Shown: piece after piece, positions 44,096 to 53,229 of the stretch
Layout: each line of letters begins with the position of its first letter
How positions within the stretch are numbered: position 1 is the stretch's first letter
Assembly: GCA_017936615.1 (NCBI GenBank)
Contig: JAGBFF010000052.1
Coordinates: forward strand, 1 to 58,296
Direction: 5' to 3'
Length of the DNA stretch: 58,296 nt
Origin: Clostridia bacterium
Lineage (GTDB): Bacteria; Bacillota; Clostridia; Oscillospirales; Acutalibacteraceae
Notes under the pieces: model-generated
What the model was told of the DNA's origin: nothing
Databases searched by the model: none
Seen by the model: only the letters and a program-made list of their open reading frames with translations
Translations under genes and position numbers: made by a program

Positions 44096-45267
44096 GCTGC
44101 CGGATGAGCCTTTACCAGAAGTACAACGCATTCAATGTGCGAGGTGTGGGGGAACATGTCCACCGGTTGGATGCCGGTGACGCGGTAGCCGCCTTTTGTC
44201 AGCACGCGCAGATCACGCGCCTGCGTTTCGGGGTTGCAGGAAATGTACACCACGCGCGCGGGGGCGAGGGTCAGTAACGACTCCAAAAACGGTATATCAC
44301 TGCCGGCACGCGGCGGGTCCATCAGTACTACGTCTACTTTTTCTCCGCTCCGCGCCAGTTTCACCATATATTCACCGGCGTCGGCTTCCATAAAGGCGAT
44401 GTTTTCGAGACCGTTGCGCCGCGCGTTGACACGTGCATCGCGCACGGCATCGCCGTTGAGCTCCACGCCGACGACCTGACCGGCTTGACGGGCGGCGACG
44501 ATGCCGATGGTGCCGACGCCACAGTAAGCGTCCAACACGCGGTCAGTCGGCTTCAGCTGCGCCATATCCAGTGCGGTACGGTAGAGCCGCTCGGTCTGGA
44601 GAGGGTTGATCTGATAAAACGAGCGCGGCGAGATGCGGAAGGTACAGCCGCACAGCGTATCCTCGATAAATCCGCGTCCGAACAACACTTCCTCGCGCTC
44701 ACCGAGCAGCATACTGGTGCGTTGGGGATTGATATTCAGCACTACGGTGGTGATCTCGGGGTGTCGGCGAAGCAGTTCCTCCGTGAATTTCTTTTTCAGC
44801 GGGAACATCGGGGAAGCACCGACAAAAACCACCATGATCTGGCCGCTGGTAAAACCGCGGCGCACCAGCACGTGGCGTAAAAATCCGCGGCGGCTGTCCT
44901 CATTGTACGGCAGAATGCGGAATGAGGGCAGCATTTTACGAATCGTCACCACAATGCGATCGGCGGCGGGATCCTCGATCTGGCAGGAGTCTACCTTGAC
45001 GATGCGGTGCGAGCTGGATTGGTACACACCCGAAACCACCTCGCCGCCGCGCGTGAGCCCGAACGCCGCCTGAACCTTGTTGCGGTAATGATAAGGACGC
45101 TCCATACCGAGGATCGGCTTGACGTGATGATATTTACCAAGCAGGGATACAACCGTTTCCTGCTTGTATTTGAGTTGGCGGGGGTAGTCCATGTTTTGCA
45201 ACTGGCAACCGCCGCATTTGCGCGACAGCGGACAGCGCGGCATGGTTTTCGGGGGGAGCTGACTCAT
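44092..45267 (-). CDS. rlmCD: 23S rRNA (uracil-5-)-methyltransferase, RlmCD/RumA family
   Basis: A 391-residue SAM enzyme that makes 5-methyluridine in 23S rRNA. CPLSRKCGGCQLQ near the N-terminus plus a later Cys could bind an iron-sulfur cluster. DAYCGVGTIGIVAA is the SAM loop, VLMDPPRAG the DPPR motif and VYISCNPETQARDL the nucleophile Cys. The TRAM domain of longer relatives is missing or reduced. The start overlaps the HD gene stop by 4 bases (ATGA), and the end overlaps the serine hydrolase start the same way, indicating tight coupling. Confidence 0.88.
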   Translation of the reverse strand: MSQLPPKTMPRCPLSRKCGGCQLQNMDYPRQLKYKQETVVSLLGKYHHVKPILGMERPYHYRNKVQAAFGLTRGGEVVSGVYQSSSHRIVKVDSCQIEDPAADRIVVTIRKMLPSFRILPYNEDSRRGFLRHVLVRRGFTSGQIMVVFVGASPMFPLKKKFTEELLRRHPEITTVVLNINPQRTSMLLGEREEVLFGRGFIEDTLCGCTFRISPRSFYQINPLQTERLYRTALDMAQLKPTDRVLDAYCGVGTIGIVAARQAGQVVGVELNGDAVRDARVNARRNGLENIAFMEADAGEYMVKLARSGEKVDVVLMDPPRAGSDIPFLESLLTLAPARVVYISCNPETQARDLRVLTKGGYRVTGIQPVDMFPHTSHIECVVLLVKAHPAA

Positions 45268-45848
45268 TCTTTTGCCTCCAGATAGTAGGTAGCCTCCATA
45301 TCCGCGACGGACAGAGCGAAAGACAGTGGGAACATTTCGAACGCGTTGCCGACGTTACGGCTGTCTTCCGTTCCGGCAAATCCCATATGATAGCGGATCG
45401 CAAAGGCTTCTTCACGCGTCAGACGCATATAGCCGGACAAAATATACACGGATTTTTCACCGTGACCGTAGGGGAGCTTGTCCTCAAATTCATAGGTTGG
45501 CACAGTCTGCCACTTACCGTTCTCATCTTTCACGTTACGTGTGCCGGGCTTATAGCAGTTGATCTTGCAAACGTCGTGCAGCAGCGACACGATCGCAATG
45601 CTTTCCTCGCTGTAATCCAGCCCGTAAGTCTCTTTCATCCGCGGGCGGTCGAGGTAGTGCCACAGACAATCAAACACGTTGAGACTGTGCTCCACGAGAC
45701 CGCCTTCGTATGATCCGTGAAACCGCGTGCTCGCCGGCGCAGTGAAAAAGTCGCTGGATTTGGAGCAAAGATACTCCAACAGCTTATCCGCACCCTCCCG
45801 ATGGATATATTGATTGTACAGCTCGATGAACCGTTCTTTGGCATCCAT
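45264..45848 (-). CDS. HD-domain phosphohydrolase-like protein
   Basis: A 194-residue protein of the HD superfamily. GGLVEHSLNVF supplies the first His and SLLHDVCKINCYKPG the HD pair, with later YGHGEKSVYI and IRYHMGF as further metal ligands, so the metal site looks complete. Members are phosphatases, phosphodiesterases or nucleotidases; the substrate is unknown. ATG 45848 is chosen with AAAGGG upstream, and a TTGCAC-17-TATACT promoter lies at 45876-45904. First gene of a four-gene operon. Confidence 0.82.
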   Translation of the reverse strand: MDAKERFIELYNQYIHREGADKLLEYLCSKSSDFFTAPASTRFHGSYEGGLVEHSLNVFDCLWHYLDRPRMKETYGLDYSEESIAIVSLLHDVCKINCYKPGTRNVKDENGKWQTVPTYEFEDKLPYGHGEKSVYILSGYMRLTREEAFAIRYHMGFAGTEDSRNVGNAFEMFPLSFALSVADMEATYYLEAKE

Positions 45849-45875
45849 ACTTGACACACCCTTTCTTTCACCACC

Positions 45876-45904
45876 AGTATACCTCTTTTTTGCGAAGTGT
45901 GCAA
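45876..45904 (-). promoter_or_regulatory. Sigma-A promoter of the HD-rlmCD operon
   Basis: TTGCAC and TATACT on the minus strand with a 17-base spacer. Confidence 0.75.
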
Positions 45905-45924
45905 CAGAAAACGCCAAAATAGGG

Positions 45925-45953
45925 GTGACAAACCGTGCTTCGGGGTGTATAAT
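45925..45953 (+). promoter_or_regulatory. Sigma-A promoter of the DUF368-murD operon
   Basis: GTGACA and TATAAT with a 17-base spacer, 29 bases ahead of the ATG. Confidence 0.75.
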
Positions 45954-45982
45954 AAGGGGGTATTCGGAAGGAGTGTTACGCT

Positions 45983-46915
45983 ATGAAAGCGCTTAAATCG
46001 TTTTTAGTTCCCTTCAAGGGCTTTGTGATCGGCTCGTCGATGACGGTGCCGGGTGTCAGCGGCGGTACGATGGCGATCCTGCTGGGTATTTACGACCAGT
46101 TGATCGGTGCGATCAGTCATTTCGGAAAAGCACCGAAAAAGAACCTGCTCTTTTTGCTGAAGTTCTGTGTAGGGGCAGTGATCGGCTTCGCGGCACTGGC
46201 CTCGGCAATCGGTTGGCTGCTTGCAACCTTCCCGATCCCGGTCTCACTGTTTTTCCTCGGCGCGATCATCGGCGGCGTTCCTGCACTGTACCGCAAAACG
46301 CGCGTATCGAAGTTCACGGTGTCTTCCGCGGTGTATATCCTGCTTGGTTTTGCCATCGTCATCGGTATCGGCATTTTGCCGCAGGGGCTGATGCCTTCCA
46401 GCACTGATCTGAACCTTGTCAGTCTGCTGATCTGGTTGCTTGCCGGTGTTGTTGTGGCGCTGGCACTGGTGCTTCCCGGCATCAGCACGTCGCATATGCT
46501 GCTGGTGCTCGGCATTTATGGTACACTCTCCGGCTCTATCGACACGGTAGCACTGTGGGTGAAAACGCTGATTAAACAGCTGTTGGGTGACGGCGGTGTG
46601 TCAGCGGCCTCGGTGGGGATCGGTGAGGCGTTTACCTTCATCGGCTTGCTTGGTGTTTCTACGCTGGTCGGCGTGGTGCTCATCACAAGGCCTTTGGAAT
46701 GGACAATGAAAAAGTTTCCGCATCAGACCTATTGTATGATCCTGGGCTTTGTGGTGGGCTCGCTGGCGGATATTGCTGTGGATATCGTGTGGCCGGCGCT
46801 TCAGGTGGAAGCAACGCTTACCTACTGGCTACTGACGGCGGTGGCTTCCGTCGTAACGGCAGCTGCCGGCTTTGCGGGCATCCTGTTCTTATCACGATTT
46901 TCCGACGAGGAGTGA
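45983..46915 (+). CDS. DUF368 undecaprenyl phosphate translocase
   Basis: A 310-residue membrane protein with eight or more hydrophobic segments. The N-terminal block GFVIGSSMTVPGVSGGTMAILLGIYDQLI is the hallmark of DUF368, repeated weakly as ALALVLPGISTSHMLLVLGIYG in the second half (inverted repeat). DUF368 proteins (PopT) recycle undecaprenyl phosphate to the inner leaflet. Here the gene leads an operon whose next gene is murD, which fits supply of the lipid carrier for cell-wall synthesis. GGAAGGAG precedes the ATG. Confidence 0.9.
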   Translation: MKALKSFLVPFKGFVIGSSMTVPGVSGGTMAILLGIYDQLIGAISHFGKAPKKNLLFLLKFCVGAVIGFAALASAIGWLLATFPIPVSLFFLGAIIGGVPALYRKTRVSKFTVSSAVYILLGFAIVIGIGILPQGLMPSSTDLNLVSLLIWLLAGVVVALALVLPGISTSHMLLVLGIYGTLSGSIDTVALWVKTLIKQLLGDGGVSAASVGIGEAFTFIGLLGVSTLVGVVLITRPLEWTMKKFPHQTYCMILGFVVGSLADIAVDIVWPALQVEATLTYWLLTAVASVVTAAAGFAGILFLSRFSDEE

Positions 46916-46920
46916 TCGCT

Positions 46921-48294
46921 ATGCGGTACGATGAGTTTTTTAGATCCGTTGAAGGTAAGTGCGTCGCGGTGTGCGGCATCGGACATAACAATCTGTCGGT
47001 GATTTATCAACTGCTTGCTCACAGGGCGCGCGTGATCGCTTGCGATAAGCGGACGCGCGAACAACTTGGTGCGGCTGCTGAGGAATTGGAAGTCGCAGGC
47101 GCGACGCTGTGCCTGGGTGAAGATTATCTGGAGCATTTAGAGCCGGCGTCACTCATTCTGCGGACGCCCGGTATGAAGCCGTATTTGCCGCAGTTTAAGG
47201 CGGCGCGCGCGGCAGGAAAAACCGTTACCTCGGAGATGGAGCTGTTTTTTGAACTGTGTCCTGCGCCCGTTTATGCAGTGACGGGATCCGACGGTAAGAC
47301 CACCACTACCACGGTGATCGCGGGTTTGCTCGCAAAAGCGGGTGAGACCGTTCATCTCGGTGGTAACATCGGCAATCCGATGCTGCCTGCGATCGAAAAG
47401 GTGACAGACGATGACAAAGCGGTGGTGGAGCTGTCCAGTTTTCAATTGACGATGATGACGCAGAGTCCGCAGGTGGCGGTCGTCACCAACGTGGCTCCCA
47501 ATCATCTGGATTGGCATACCGATATGAAGGAATACATCGATGCCAAGCGTAATCTGGTGATGCATCAGCGAGCCGGTGACCGTGCGGTGCTGAATGCCGA
47601 CAACGTGCACACCGCCGCATTTGCCGCCGATTGCCCGGGCGAGGTATGGTGGTTCTCACGCCTGCATCCCGTGGAGCGCGGTGCATACCTCGGCGAGGAC
47701 GGGGTGCTGTATATCACCGACGGCGAGGTCACGGTACCGGTGCTTCCGGCGTCTGAGATCCTCATCCGTGGTGTGCATAACATCGAAAATTATTTGGCGG
47801 CGTTTGCCGCGACCTACGGCGTCGTGCCTGTTGAGGTAATGGCAGAGTATGCGCGCACCTTCGGCGGCGTGGCGCATCGGTGTGAGCTGGTGCGCGAGCA
47901 CGGAGGTGTCAAATGGTACAACGATTCCATCGGCAGTAGTCCGTCACGTACGATCGCAGGGTTGGAGGCGTTTGATCGCAAGGTTATCCTCATCGCCGGT
48001 GGCTACGACAAGCATATCCCGTACGATCCGCTGGGGCCTGTGGCGGCGAAAACCGTGAAGCACGCTGTACTGCTCGGTGCAACGGCACCCGCGATCGAGG
48101 CGGTGCTGAAACGTGATACGGATGTACCGATCACACGGGTGGCGTCAATGGAGGAAGCCGTCGCAGCGGCGGCGGCACTGGCAACGGACGGTGATATCGT
48201 ATTTTTGTCGCCTGCCAGTGCAAGCTTCGATATGTATAAAAATTTTGAGGAACGCGGTAATCATTTCAAAAAATTGGTGCAGGAGTTGTCATAA
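46921..48294 (+). CDS. murD: UDP-N-acetylmuramoyl-L-alanine--D-glutamate ligase
   Basis: A 457-residue cytosolic Mur ligase adding D-Glu to UDP-MurNAc-L-Ala. The N-terminal UDP-binding domain (CVAVCGIGHNNLSVI) is followed by the ATP loop TGSDGKTTTTTVIAG, NHLDWHTDM and the late YNDSIGSSPSRTIAGLEAF and FLSPASASFDMYKNFEERG, diagnostic of MurD. ATG 46921 follows GAGGAG within the DUF368 end. The gene sits away from a dcw cluster, second in this operon. Confidence 0.94.
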   Translation: MRYDEFFRSVEGKCVAVCGIGHNNLSVIYQLLAHRARVIACDKRTREQLGAAAEELEVAGATLCLGEDYLEHLEPASLILRTPGMKPYLPQFKAARAAGKTVTSEMELFFELCPAPVYAVTGSDGKTTTTTVIAGLLAKAGETVHLGGNIGNPMLPAIEKVTDDDKAVVELSSFQLTMMTQSPQVAVVTNVAPNHLDWHTDMKEYIDAKRNLVMHQRAGDRAVLNADNVHTAAFAADCPGEVWWFSRLHPVERGAYLGEDGVLYITDGEVTVPVLPASEILIRGVHNIENYLAAFAATYGVVPVEVMAEYARTFGGVAHRCELVREHGGVKWYNDSIGSSPSRTIAGLEAFDRKVILIAGGYDKHIPYDPLGPVAAKTVKHAVLLGATAPAIEAVLKRDTDVPITRVASMEEAVAAAAALATDGDIVFLSPASASFDMYKNFEERGNHFKKLVQELS

Positions 48295-48297
48295 ACG

Positions 48298-49320
48298 ATG
48301 GTAGAACTGCTGAAAACGCTGTGTGAAGCGCCCGGTGTCAACGGTGTGAAGGATATCAGCGCTCTTGTTGCCGAACGGCTGGCGGCGTATGTGCCGCAGG
48401 TGCATACCGACCGTGTGGGCAATGTGTGGGGTGTGCTTCCCGCAGCTCAAAAAGATGCCCCGACACTGCTTTTGGAAGCGCATTTGGATGAGATCGGTTT
48501 TGTTGTCACCGGTATTACGGATGACGGCTTCTTGCGCGTCTCGGCCTGCGGCGGTGTGGATGAGCGTACGCTGTCTGCCGCCGAGGTAGTGGTGCTTTGT
48601 GAGCCGCCGCTGAGTGGCGTGTTCTGCTCGACACCGCCGCATCTGTCAGGTGGTGAGAGCAAGCTGCTGACAACGGAGCAGCGCGGTATTGACGTTGGTT
48701 TGACGGGTGACGATGCGAAACAGCGCGTTCCGATCGGGACGCGCGTGATGTTTGCACCGCGGTTTGACTGTTTGCTGGGCGATCGCGTTTGCGCAAAAGC
48801 ATTGGATGACCGTGCCGGTGTCGCGGCGGTGCTGCGCGCCTTGGAATTACTAAAAGACGCCGAGCGCCCGTGCCATGTGGCAGCGGTGTTTTCTGTGCAG
48901 GAAGAGGTCGGTATGCGTGGTGCGGCGGCGGCAGCGTTCGCCGTTCAGCCGGATGCTGCGGTCGTTACCGACGTGAGCTTTGCCTATACACCGGACGCTG
49001 ACAAAACACGGTGTGGGGTTTTGGGTGATGGTGCTATGCTGGGAATGTCTCCGGTTCTGGATGAGCGGTTGACTGCGTGTTTGCGGCAGTTGGCGGAGAA
49101 GCAGGAGATCCCGTTCCAGTATGAAGCTATGGGTGGTTCGACCGGTACCGATGCGGATAAGATCAGCATAGTGCGCGACGGGATTCCGACGGCGTTGCTG
49201 TCGATACCGCTGCGGTATATGCACACGCCCGTGGAGGTTGCTTCGCTTGGTGATATTGAGTCGGTAGCGCGCCTGATGGCGGCACTGGTGCTCAGTGGGG
49301 AGGTGCGTACCGATGCGTAA
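48298..49320 (+). CDS. M42 family metallopeptidase (1)
   Basis: A 340-residue M42 (PepA/FrvX-type) aminopeptidase or endoglucanase-like peptidase. LEAHLDEIGFVVTGI gives the first metal His and Asp, ALDDRAGVAAVL the bridging Asp, VQEEVGMRGA the catalytic Glu pair, VTDVSF the next Asp and YMHTPVE the final His. The set is complete, so it should be an active dizinc aminopeptidase, usually a large tetrahedral dodecamer. It overlaps the next M42 gene by 8 bases. The two paralogues are clearly diverged. Confidence 0.9.
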   Translation: MVELLKTLCEAPGVNGVKDISALVAERLAAYVPQVHTDRVGNVWGVLPAAQKDAPTLLLEAHLDEIGFVVTGITDDGFLRVSACGGVDERTLSAAEVVVLCEPPLSGVFCSTPPHLSGGESKLLTTEQRGIDVGLTGDDAKQRVPIGTRVMFAPRFDCLLGDRVCAKALDDRAGVAAVLRALELLKDAERPCHVAAVFSVQEEVGMRGAAAAAFAVQPDAAVVTDVSFAYTPDADKTRCGVLGDGAMLGMSPVLDERLTACLRQLAEKQEIPFQYEAMGGSTGTDADKISIVRDGIPTALLSIPLRYMHTPVEVASLGDIESVARLMAALVLSGEVRTDA

Positions 49321-50347
49321 GACGGTGTTTGAGTTGTGTTCGCTGCCGGGTGTTTCCGGCCGCGAGAGTGCGGTGCGCGCGTATTTGCAGAAAAAACTGA
49401 AGGATGCTCCCGCAGTGCGTGAAATGCGTGCTGATCGGATGGGTAATCTGATCGTGGAATTACGCGGCAAGCAGAGAGCACCGCACAAGGTGCTGTTTGC
49501 CGCACATATGGATGAGGTCGGTGGCATCGTGACCGGTATTACCGACGACGGCTATCTGCGTTTTGCTGCGGTGGGCGGCATTATGCCGGAGGTGCTGTTT
49601 GCACGGCGCGTGTTTGTCAACGGACACGTTGGAGTGATCGGAGGCAAGGCTACGCACCAGTGCAAGGGTGACGAGAAAACCAAAGTTCCTGCGATCGGGA
49701 CGCTGGGTATTGATATCGGTGCGACTTCGCGTGCGGAAGCGGAGGAGGTCGTGCGCATCGGTGATGCGGTGCTGTTTGCCGATGGTGTCACCGAGCTTGG
49801 CGGTGAGCGGTTTCTTGCCAAAGCACTTGATGACCGCGCCGGTTGTGCGCTGCTGTTGATGCTGGCACAGACGGAGCCGACATACGATGTGACTATTGCC
49901 TTCACCGTACAGGAGGAGGTCGGCACGCGCGGTGCGGGATGTGCAGCGTTTGCCGTGCAGCCGGAGATCGCGGTGGCGGTAGATTCCACAACGGCTTCGG
50001 ATATTTTGGGTGTACCGGAAGAAAAGCAGGTATGTCGCGTCGGTGGTGGTGCGGTGGTGTCCTTTATGGATCGCGCCACGGTGTACGATAAGCCGCTGTA
50101 TGACGAGATCTTCCGTTTGGCGAAGGTGAACGGCATTGCCGCACAACCAAAAACATGTATTTCCGGTGGCAACGACGCCCGGTCTCTGCAGACAGCAGCA
50201 GAGGGGGCGCACGTAGCGGCGGTATCACTACCGTGCCGCTACATTCATTCTGCCCGTTGCTTCTTGGATGAAGAAGATCTGCGGCAGACCTACCGACTGC
50301 TGGAAGCGATGATGAACACGCTGCCCGCGTGGGACGGTGCGGTATGA
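49313..50347 (+). CDS. M42 family metallopeptidase (2)
   Basis: A 344-residue paralogue of the preceding gene. AAHMDEVGGIVTGI, ALDDRAGCALLL, VQEEVGTRGAGCAAF, AVDSTTASD and YIHSARCF retain the metal and catalytic residues. Compared with its neighbour it has a different loop (GKATHQCKGDEKTKVP), which is closer to the usual M42 form. ATG 49313 lies after GGGGAGG, inside the previous gene. Its stop overlaps the GNAT gene by ATGA, so translation is coupled across three genes. Confidence 0.9.
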   Translation: MRKTVFELCSLPGVSGRESAVRAYLQKKLKDAPAVREMRADRMGNLIVELRGKQRAPHKVLFAAHMDEVGGIVTGITDDGYLRFAAVGGIMPEVLFARRVFVNGHVGVIGGKATHQCKGDEKTKVPAIGTLGIDIGATSRAEAEEVVRIGDAVLFADGVTELGGERFLAKALDDRAGCALLLMLAQTEPTYDVTIAFTVQEEVGTRGAGCAAFAVQPEIAVAVDSTTASDILGVPEEKQVCRVGGGAVVSFMDRATVYDKPLYDEIFRLAKVNGIAAQPKTCISGGNDARSLQTAAEGAHVAAVSLPCRYIHSARCFLDEEDLRQTYRLLEAMMNTLPAWDGAV

Positions 50348-51066
50348 TCCGCTTGGCTGAACAACTGCCGGTGATGACCGGTGACACCCTGCCGTTATAC
50401 CGTATTCGCGCGTTGTGGGAATGCTATGGGGCGGTGCCGTTTCTCCGTTTTTACACAGGGGATGACGGTAGTGCCGCTGCGGTGCTGGACGGGCAAGCCG
50501 TTGTTTACGCAACAGTGCCGGAACGTGAGGAAATGGCGCTGTTTGTAAGTATGCAGCCCGATATCACCGCGTTGCTTGCCGATGCGCAAACGGCAGGGGC
50601 GGTTGCGGCACATTGGGGAGCGGATGTACAGACCGTCCCCGTAATGCGGTGCGAAGCACCGCAAAAGGCAGAACAGCTCGTGCGGTTGTCACCGCGCGAA
50701 CTGTATGCGTTTTTGGAGCCGATATTCCCCGGATTACCGCCGTTCGAAGGATGGTATATGGATGTATGCTACCGCGAGCGGCACGGGTTTTGCCGCAACG
50801 TGGCGGTGCTCGACGGCGACCGTGCGGTTTCTGCGGCGATGACGACCGCCGAATGGCGCGGCGGTGCATTGATCGGCGGGGTGGCGACGGCACCCGATCA
50901 CCGTCGGCAGGGCTTGGCGGCGAGGTGTGTCGGTACTTTGGCGGCTGCGTTGCAGGGGGAAGGGCGACAGGTATATATCTGTCCGAAAAATGAAGGAGCA
51001 CAGCGTGTGTATGCGGCATTGGGATTTGTCGTGTGCGACTATGTGGCGCTGACAGAAAGGATATAA
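50344..51066 (+). CDS. GNAT family N-acetyltransferase
   Basis: A 240-residue protein with a poorly conserved N-terminal half and a C-terminal GNAT domain. GGVATAPDHRRQGLAARCV is the acetyl-CoA pyrophosphate loop and NEGAQRVYAALGFVVCDY the closing strand. The substrate is unknown. ATG 50344 forms an ATGA overlap with the M42 stop. It is followed 7 bases later by the PLP enzyme. Confidence 0.82.
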   Translation: MIRLAEQLPVMTGDTLPLYRIRALWECYGAVPFLRFYTGDDGSAAAVLDGQAVVYATVPEREEMALFVSMQPDITALLADAQTAGAVAAHWGADVQTVPVMRCEAPQKAEQLVRLSPRELYAFLEPIFPGLPPFEGWYMDVCYRERHGFCRNVAVLDGDRAVSAAMTTAEWRGGALIGGVATAPDHRRQGLAARCVGTLAAALQGEGRQVYICPKNEGAQRVYAALGFVVCDYVALTERI

Positions 51067-51073
51067 AACAACG

Positions 51074-52354
51074 ATGCAGACTTCTTTCTTTGATATTGAT
51101 CCGCGTTTGAATACACTTTCGGAGCAAGTGAGTACGGATATAGCACCTGTATTTTCACGGATCGACGAGATCGCCGACTACAACCAGCAAAAGGTGTTGG
51201 CGGCATTTATCAACCATCGCGTAAGTGAGGCGCATTTCGTGCCGACAACCGGCTACGGTTACGGTGACCGAGGCCGCGAGGTGCTCGAAGAGGTGTTTGC
51301 CGAGGTGCTCGGTGCGGAAGACGCGTTGGTGCGCCATAGTATCCTGTGTGGCACACACGCCATTACGGTGGCACTGTTCGGCGTTCTGCGTCCGGGTGAT
51401 GTGCTGCTTGCCGCCACGGGTGCGCCGTATGACACACTGCTTGGTGTCATCGGTGTGGACAAGTCGAGTGACGGTTCGTTGGCGGAATACGGCGTCGGTT
51501 ACCGTGAGGTGCCGCTCGGGGAGGACGGTCTGCCGGATATTCCGGGCATCTGTGATGCGCTGCGTGACGAGCCTGCGATCAAGGTAGTACATATTCAGCG
51601 TTCACGTGGGTATAATCTGCGCCCATCGTTGACGGTGGCCCGCATCGGCGAGGTCATTGCCGCAGTCAAAAGTGTACGTCCTGATGCCATCGTGTTTGTG
51701 GATAACTGCTACGGCGAATTTGCTGAGCGCGAGGAACCGACGGCGGTGGGTGCCGATCTGATGGCGGGTTCGCTCATCAAGAATCCCGGCGGCGGTATTG
51801 CGGAAAACGGCGGTTACATCTGCGGTCGCCGCGATTTGGTGGAAAAATGTGCTTACCGTCTGACGACTCCCGGACTCGGTAAGGAGGTCGGTGCCTCACT
51901 CGGACATAACCGTACGATGTTTATGGGGCTGTTTCAGGCACCGCACGTGGTGGGTGAGGCGATGAAGACCGCCGTGTTTGCCGCGGCGCTGTTTGAGCGG
52001 TTCGGTTATTATTGCACACCATCCTCGACAGAAGAGCGCGCGGATATCATTCAGGCGATCCAAATGCGGGAAGCAAAGCCACTGATCTCGTTTTGCCAGG
52101 GTATCCAGAGCGGCGCGCCGGTGGATGCGTTTGTGACACCGGAGCCGTGGGATATGCCGGGCTATGACAATCAGGTCATTATGGCGGCAGGTGCGTTCAC
52201 GATGGGCTCGTCCATCGAGCTGTCTGCCGATGCTCCGCTGCGTGAGCCGTTTGCTGTGTATATGCAGGGAGGATTGAATTTCTCTTCGGGACGTATCGGT
52301 ATTTTACTCGCGGCACAGAAGATGCTGGATGCCGGTGTGCTGCCGGGATTTTGA
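51074..52354 (+). CDS. Methionine gamma-lyase family / aluminium-resistance-like PLP enzyme
   Basis: A 426-residue fold-type I PLP enzyme of the YnbB type. TTGYGYGDRGREVLEEVFAEVLG, ILCGTHAITVALFGVLRPGD and FVDNCYGEF build the cofactor pocket, and the Schiff-base Lys is expected in GSLIKNPGGGIAENGGYICG. The family is annotated as Cys/Met lyase or 'aluminium resistance protein'; the true reaction is not settled. In other Firmicutes it often sits near glnR/miaA, but here it is in the murD operon. Confidence 0.86.
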   Translation: MQTSFFDIDPRLNTLSEQVSTDIAPVFSRIDEIADYNQQKVLAAFINHRVSEAHFVPTTGYGYGDRGREVLEEVFAEVLGAEDALVRHSILCGTHAITVALFGVLRPGDVLLAATGAPYDTLLGVIGVDKSSDGSLAEYGVGYREVPLGEDGLPDIPGICDALRDEPAIKVVHIQRSRGYNLRPSLTVARIGEVIAAVKSVRPDAIVFVDNCYGEFAEREEPTAVGADLMAGSLIKNPGGGIAENGGYICGRRDLVEKCAYRLTTPGLGKEVGASLGHNRTMFMGLFQAPHVVGEAMKTAVFAAALFERFGYYCTPSSTEERADIIQAIQMREAKPLISFCQGIQSGAPVDAFVTPEPWDMPGYDNQVIMAAGAFTMGSSIELSADAPLREPFAVYMQGGLNFSSGRIGILLAAQKMLDAGVLPGF

Positions 52355-52374
52355 AATCTAAAGGGGTAATAACG

Positions 52375-53184
52375 ATGGAAACGCGCCGTATTATTGAATC
52401 GTGGTACAAGGCTTTGGGATTTCCCAGGCGGTATGATGAAGAGTTTTATGAGGCTTTGAATACGTTGCCCATATCGGATACGATCACGATAGAGACGTAT
52501 GATCTGAATGAACAGGACGGTAAACGTAATTTCCTGTCGTTTCTGTATTTTTGCGAGGCATTGAAGGCCAAATACGAGGAGCTCGGTATCGGCAATGATA
52601 TTTTGATGGATACGTTGCGGGATCTTCTCCGTTGGACCGACGTGTGGAGCGATCTCAAGGGTGAGTTGTACTTAGGTGAGATTCCTTGGTTGGCTTTCCA
52701 TATGAGAGGTAAGCTGTTCTGCCTTGGTGCGTTGCAGTTTGCTTTGGGGCAGGCGGAGCACGATGTTCCGGAAAAAGGGATCGCCAAGGGCGACAACGTC
52801 GTCGAGGTGCACATTCCGGCAAACACGGATTTTTCCAAAGAGGAATGTGACAAGTCCTTTGCGATGGCGAAAGTGTTTTTTGCCAAGTATTTCCCGGAGC
52901 GCGAGTATCGGTATTTTACCTGCGATTCGTGGTTGTTGGATCACACATTGAAGCAATTTCTGAAGTCGGAAAGTAAGATCATTGATTTCCAAAATCGGTT
53001 TGATGTTGTCAAAGACGAAGAACGTGACAGTATTTTTCGATACATATTCCGTTGGGATGCCACGCGTGAGACGGCACTGAAGATGACGGCTACGACCAGT
53101 TTGGCGCAAAAGGTGCAGGAATATGCGAGGGATGGTGGCGTGTTTTACGTCTCGCTTGGCGTGATCGACAAGGATACGATCTGA
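52375..53184 (+). CDS. Acyltransferase domain protein with GNAT-like C-terminal domain
   Basis: A 269-residue soluble protein. The N-terminal half is helical. The C-terminal half contains EVHIPANTDFSKEECDKSF, FFAKYFPEREYRYFTCDSWLLD and FRYIFRW, blocks that I recognise from clostridial acyltransferase-domain proteins with a GNAT-like C-terminus. No standard acetyl-CoA loop is visible. ATG 52375 with AAAGGGG is preferred to TTG 52351. It is the last gene of the DUF368-murD operon. Substrate unknown. Confidence 0.65.
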   Translation: METRRIIESWYKALGFPRRYDEEFYEALNTLPISDTITIETYDLNEQDGKRNFLSFLYFCEALKAKYEELGIGNDILMDTLRDLLRWTDVWSDLKGELYLGEIPWLAFHMRGKLFCLGALQFALGQAEHDVPEKGIAKGDNVVEVHIPANTDFSKEECDKSFAMAKVFFAKYFPEREYRYFTCDSWLLDHTLKQFLKSESKIIDFQNRFDVVKDEERDSIFRYIFRWDATRETALKMTATTSLAQKVQEYARDGGVFYVSLGVIDKDTI

Positions 53185-53196
53185 TATCTGATATAA

Positions 53197-53227
53197 AAAA
53201 ACAGCGTTGGATTCCAACGCTGTTTTT
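53197..53227. terminator. Bidirectional terminator
   Basis: A perfect 14-bp stem (AAAAACAGCGTTGG) with an ATT loop and T5 run ends both the murD operon and spoIIID. Confidence 0.9.
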
Positions 53228-53229
53228 GG

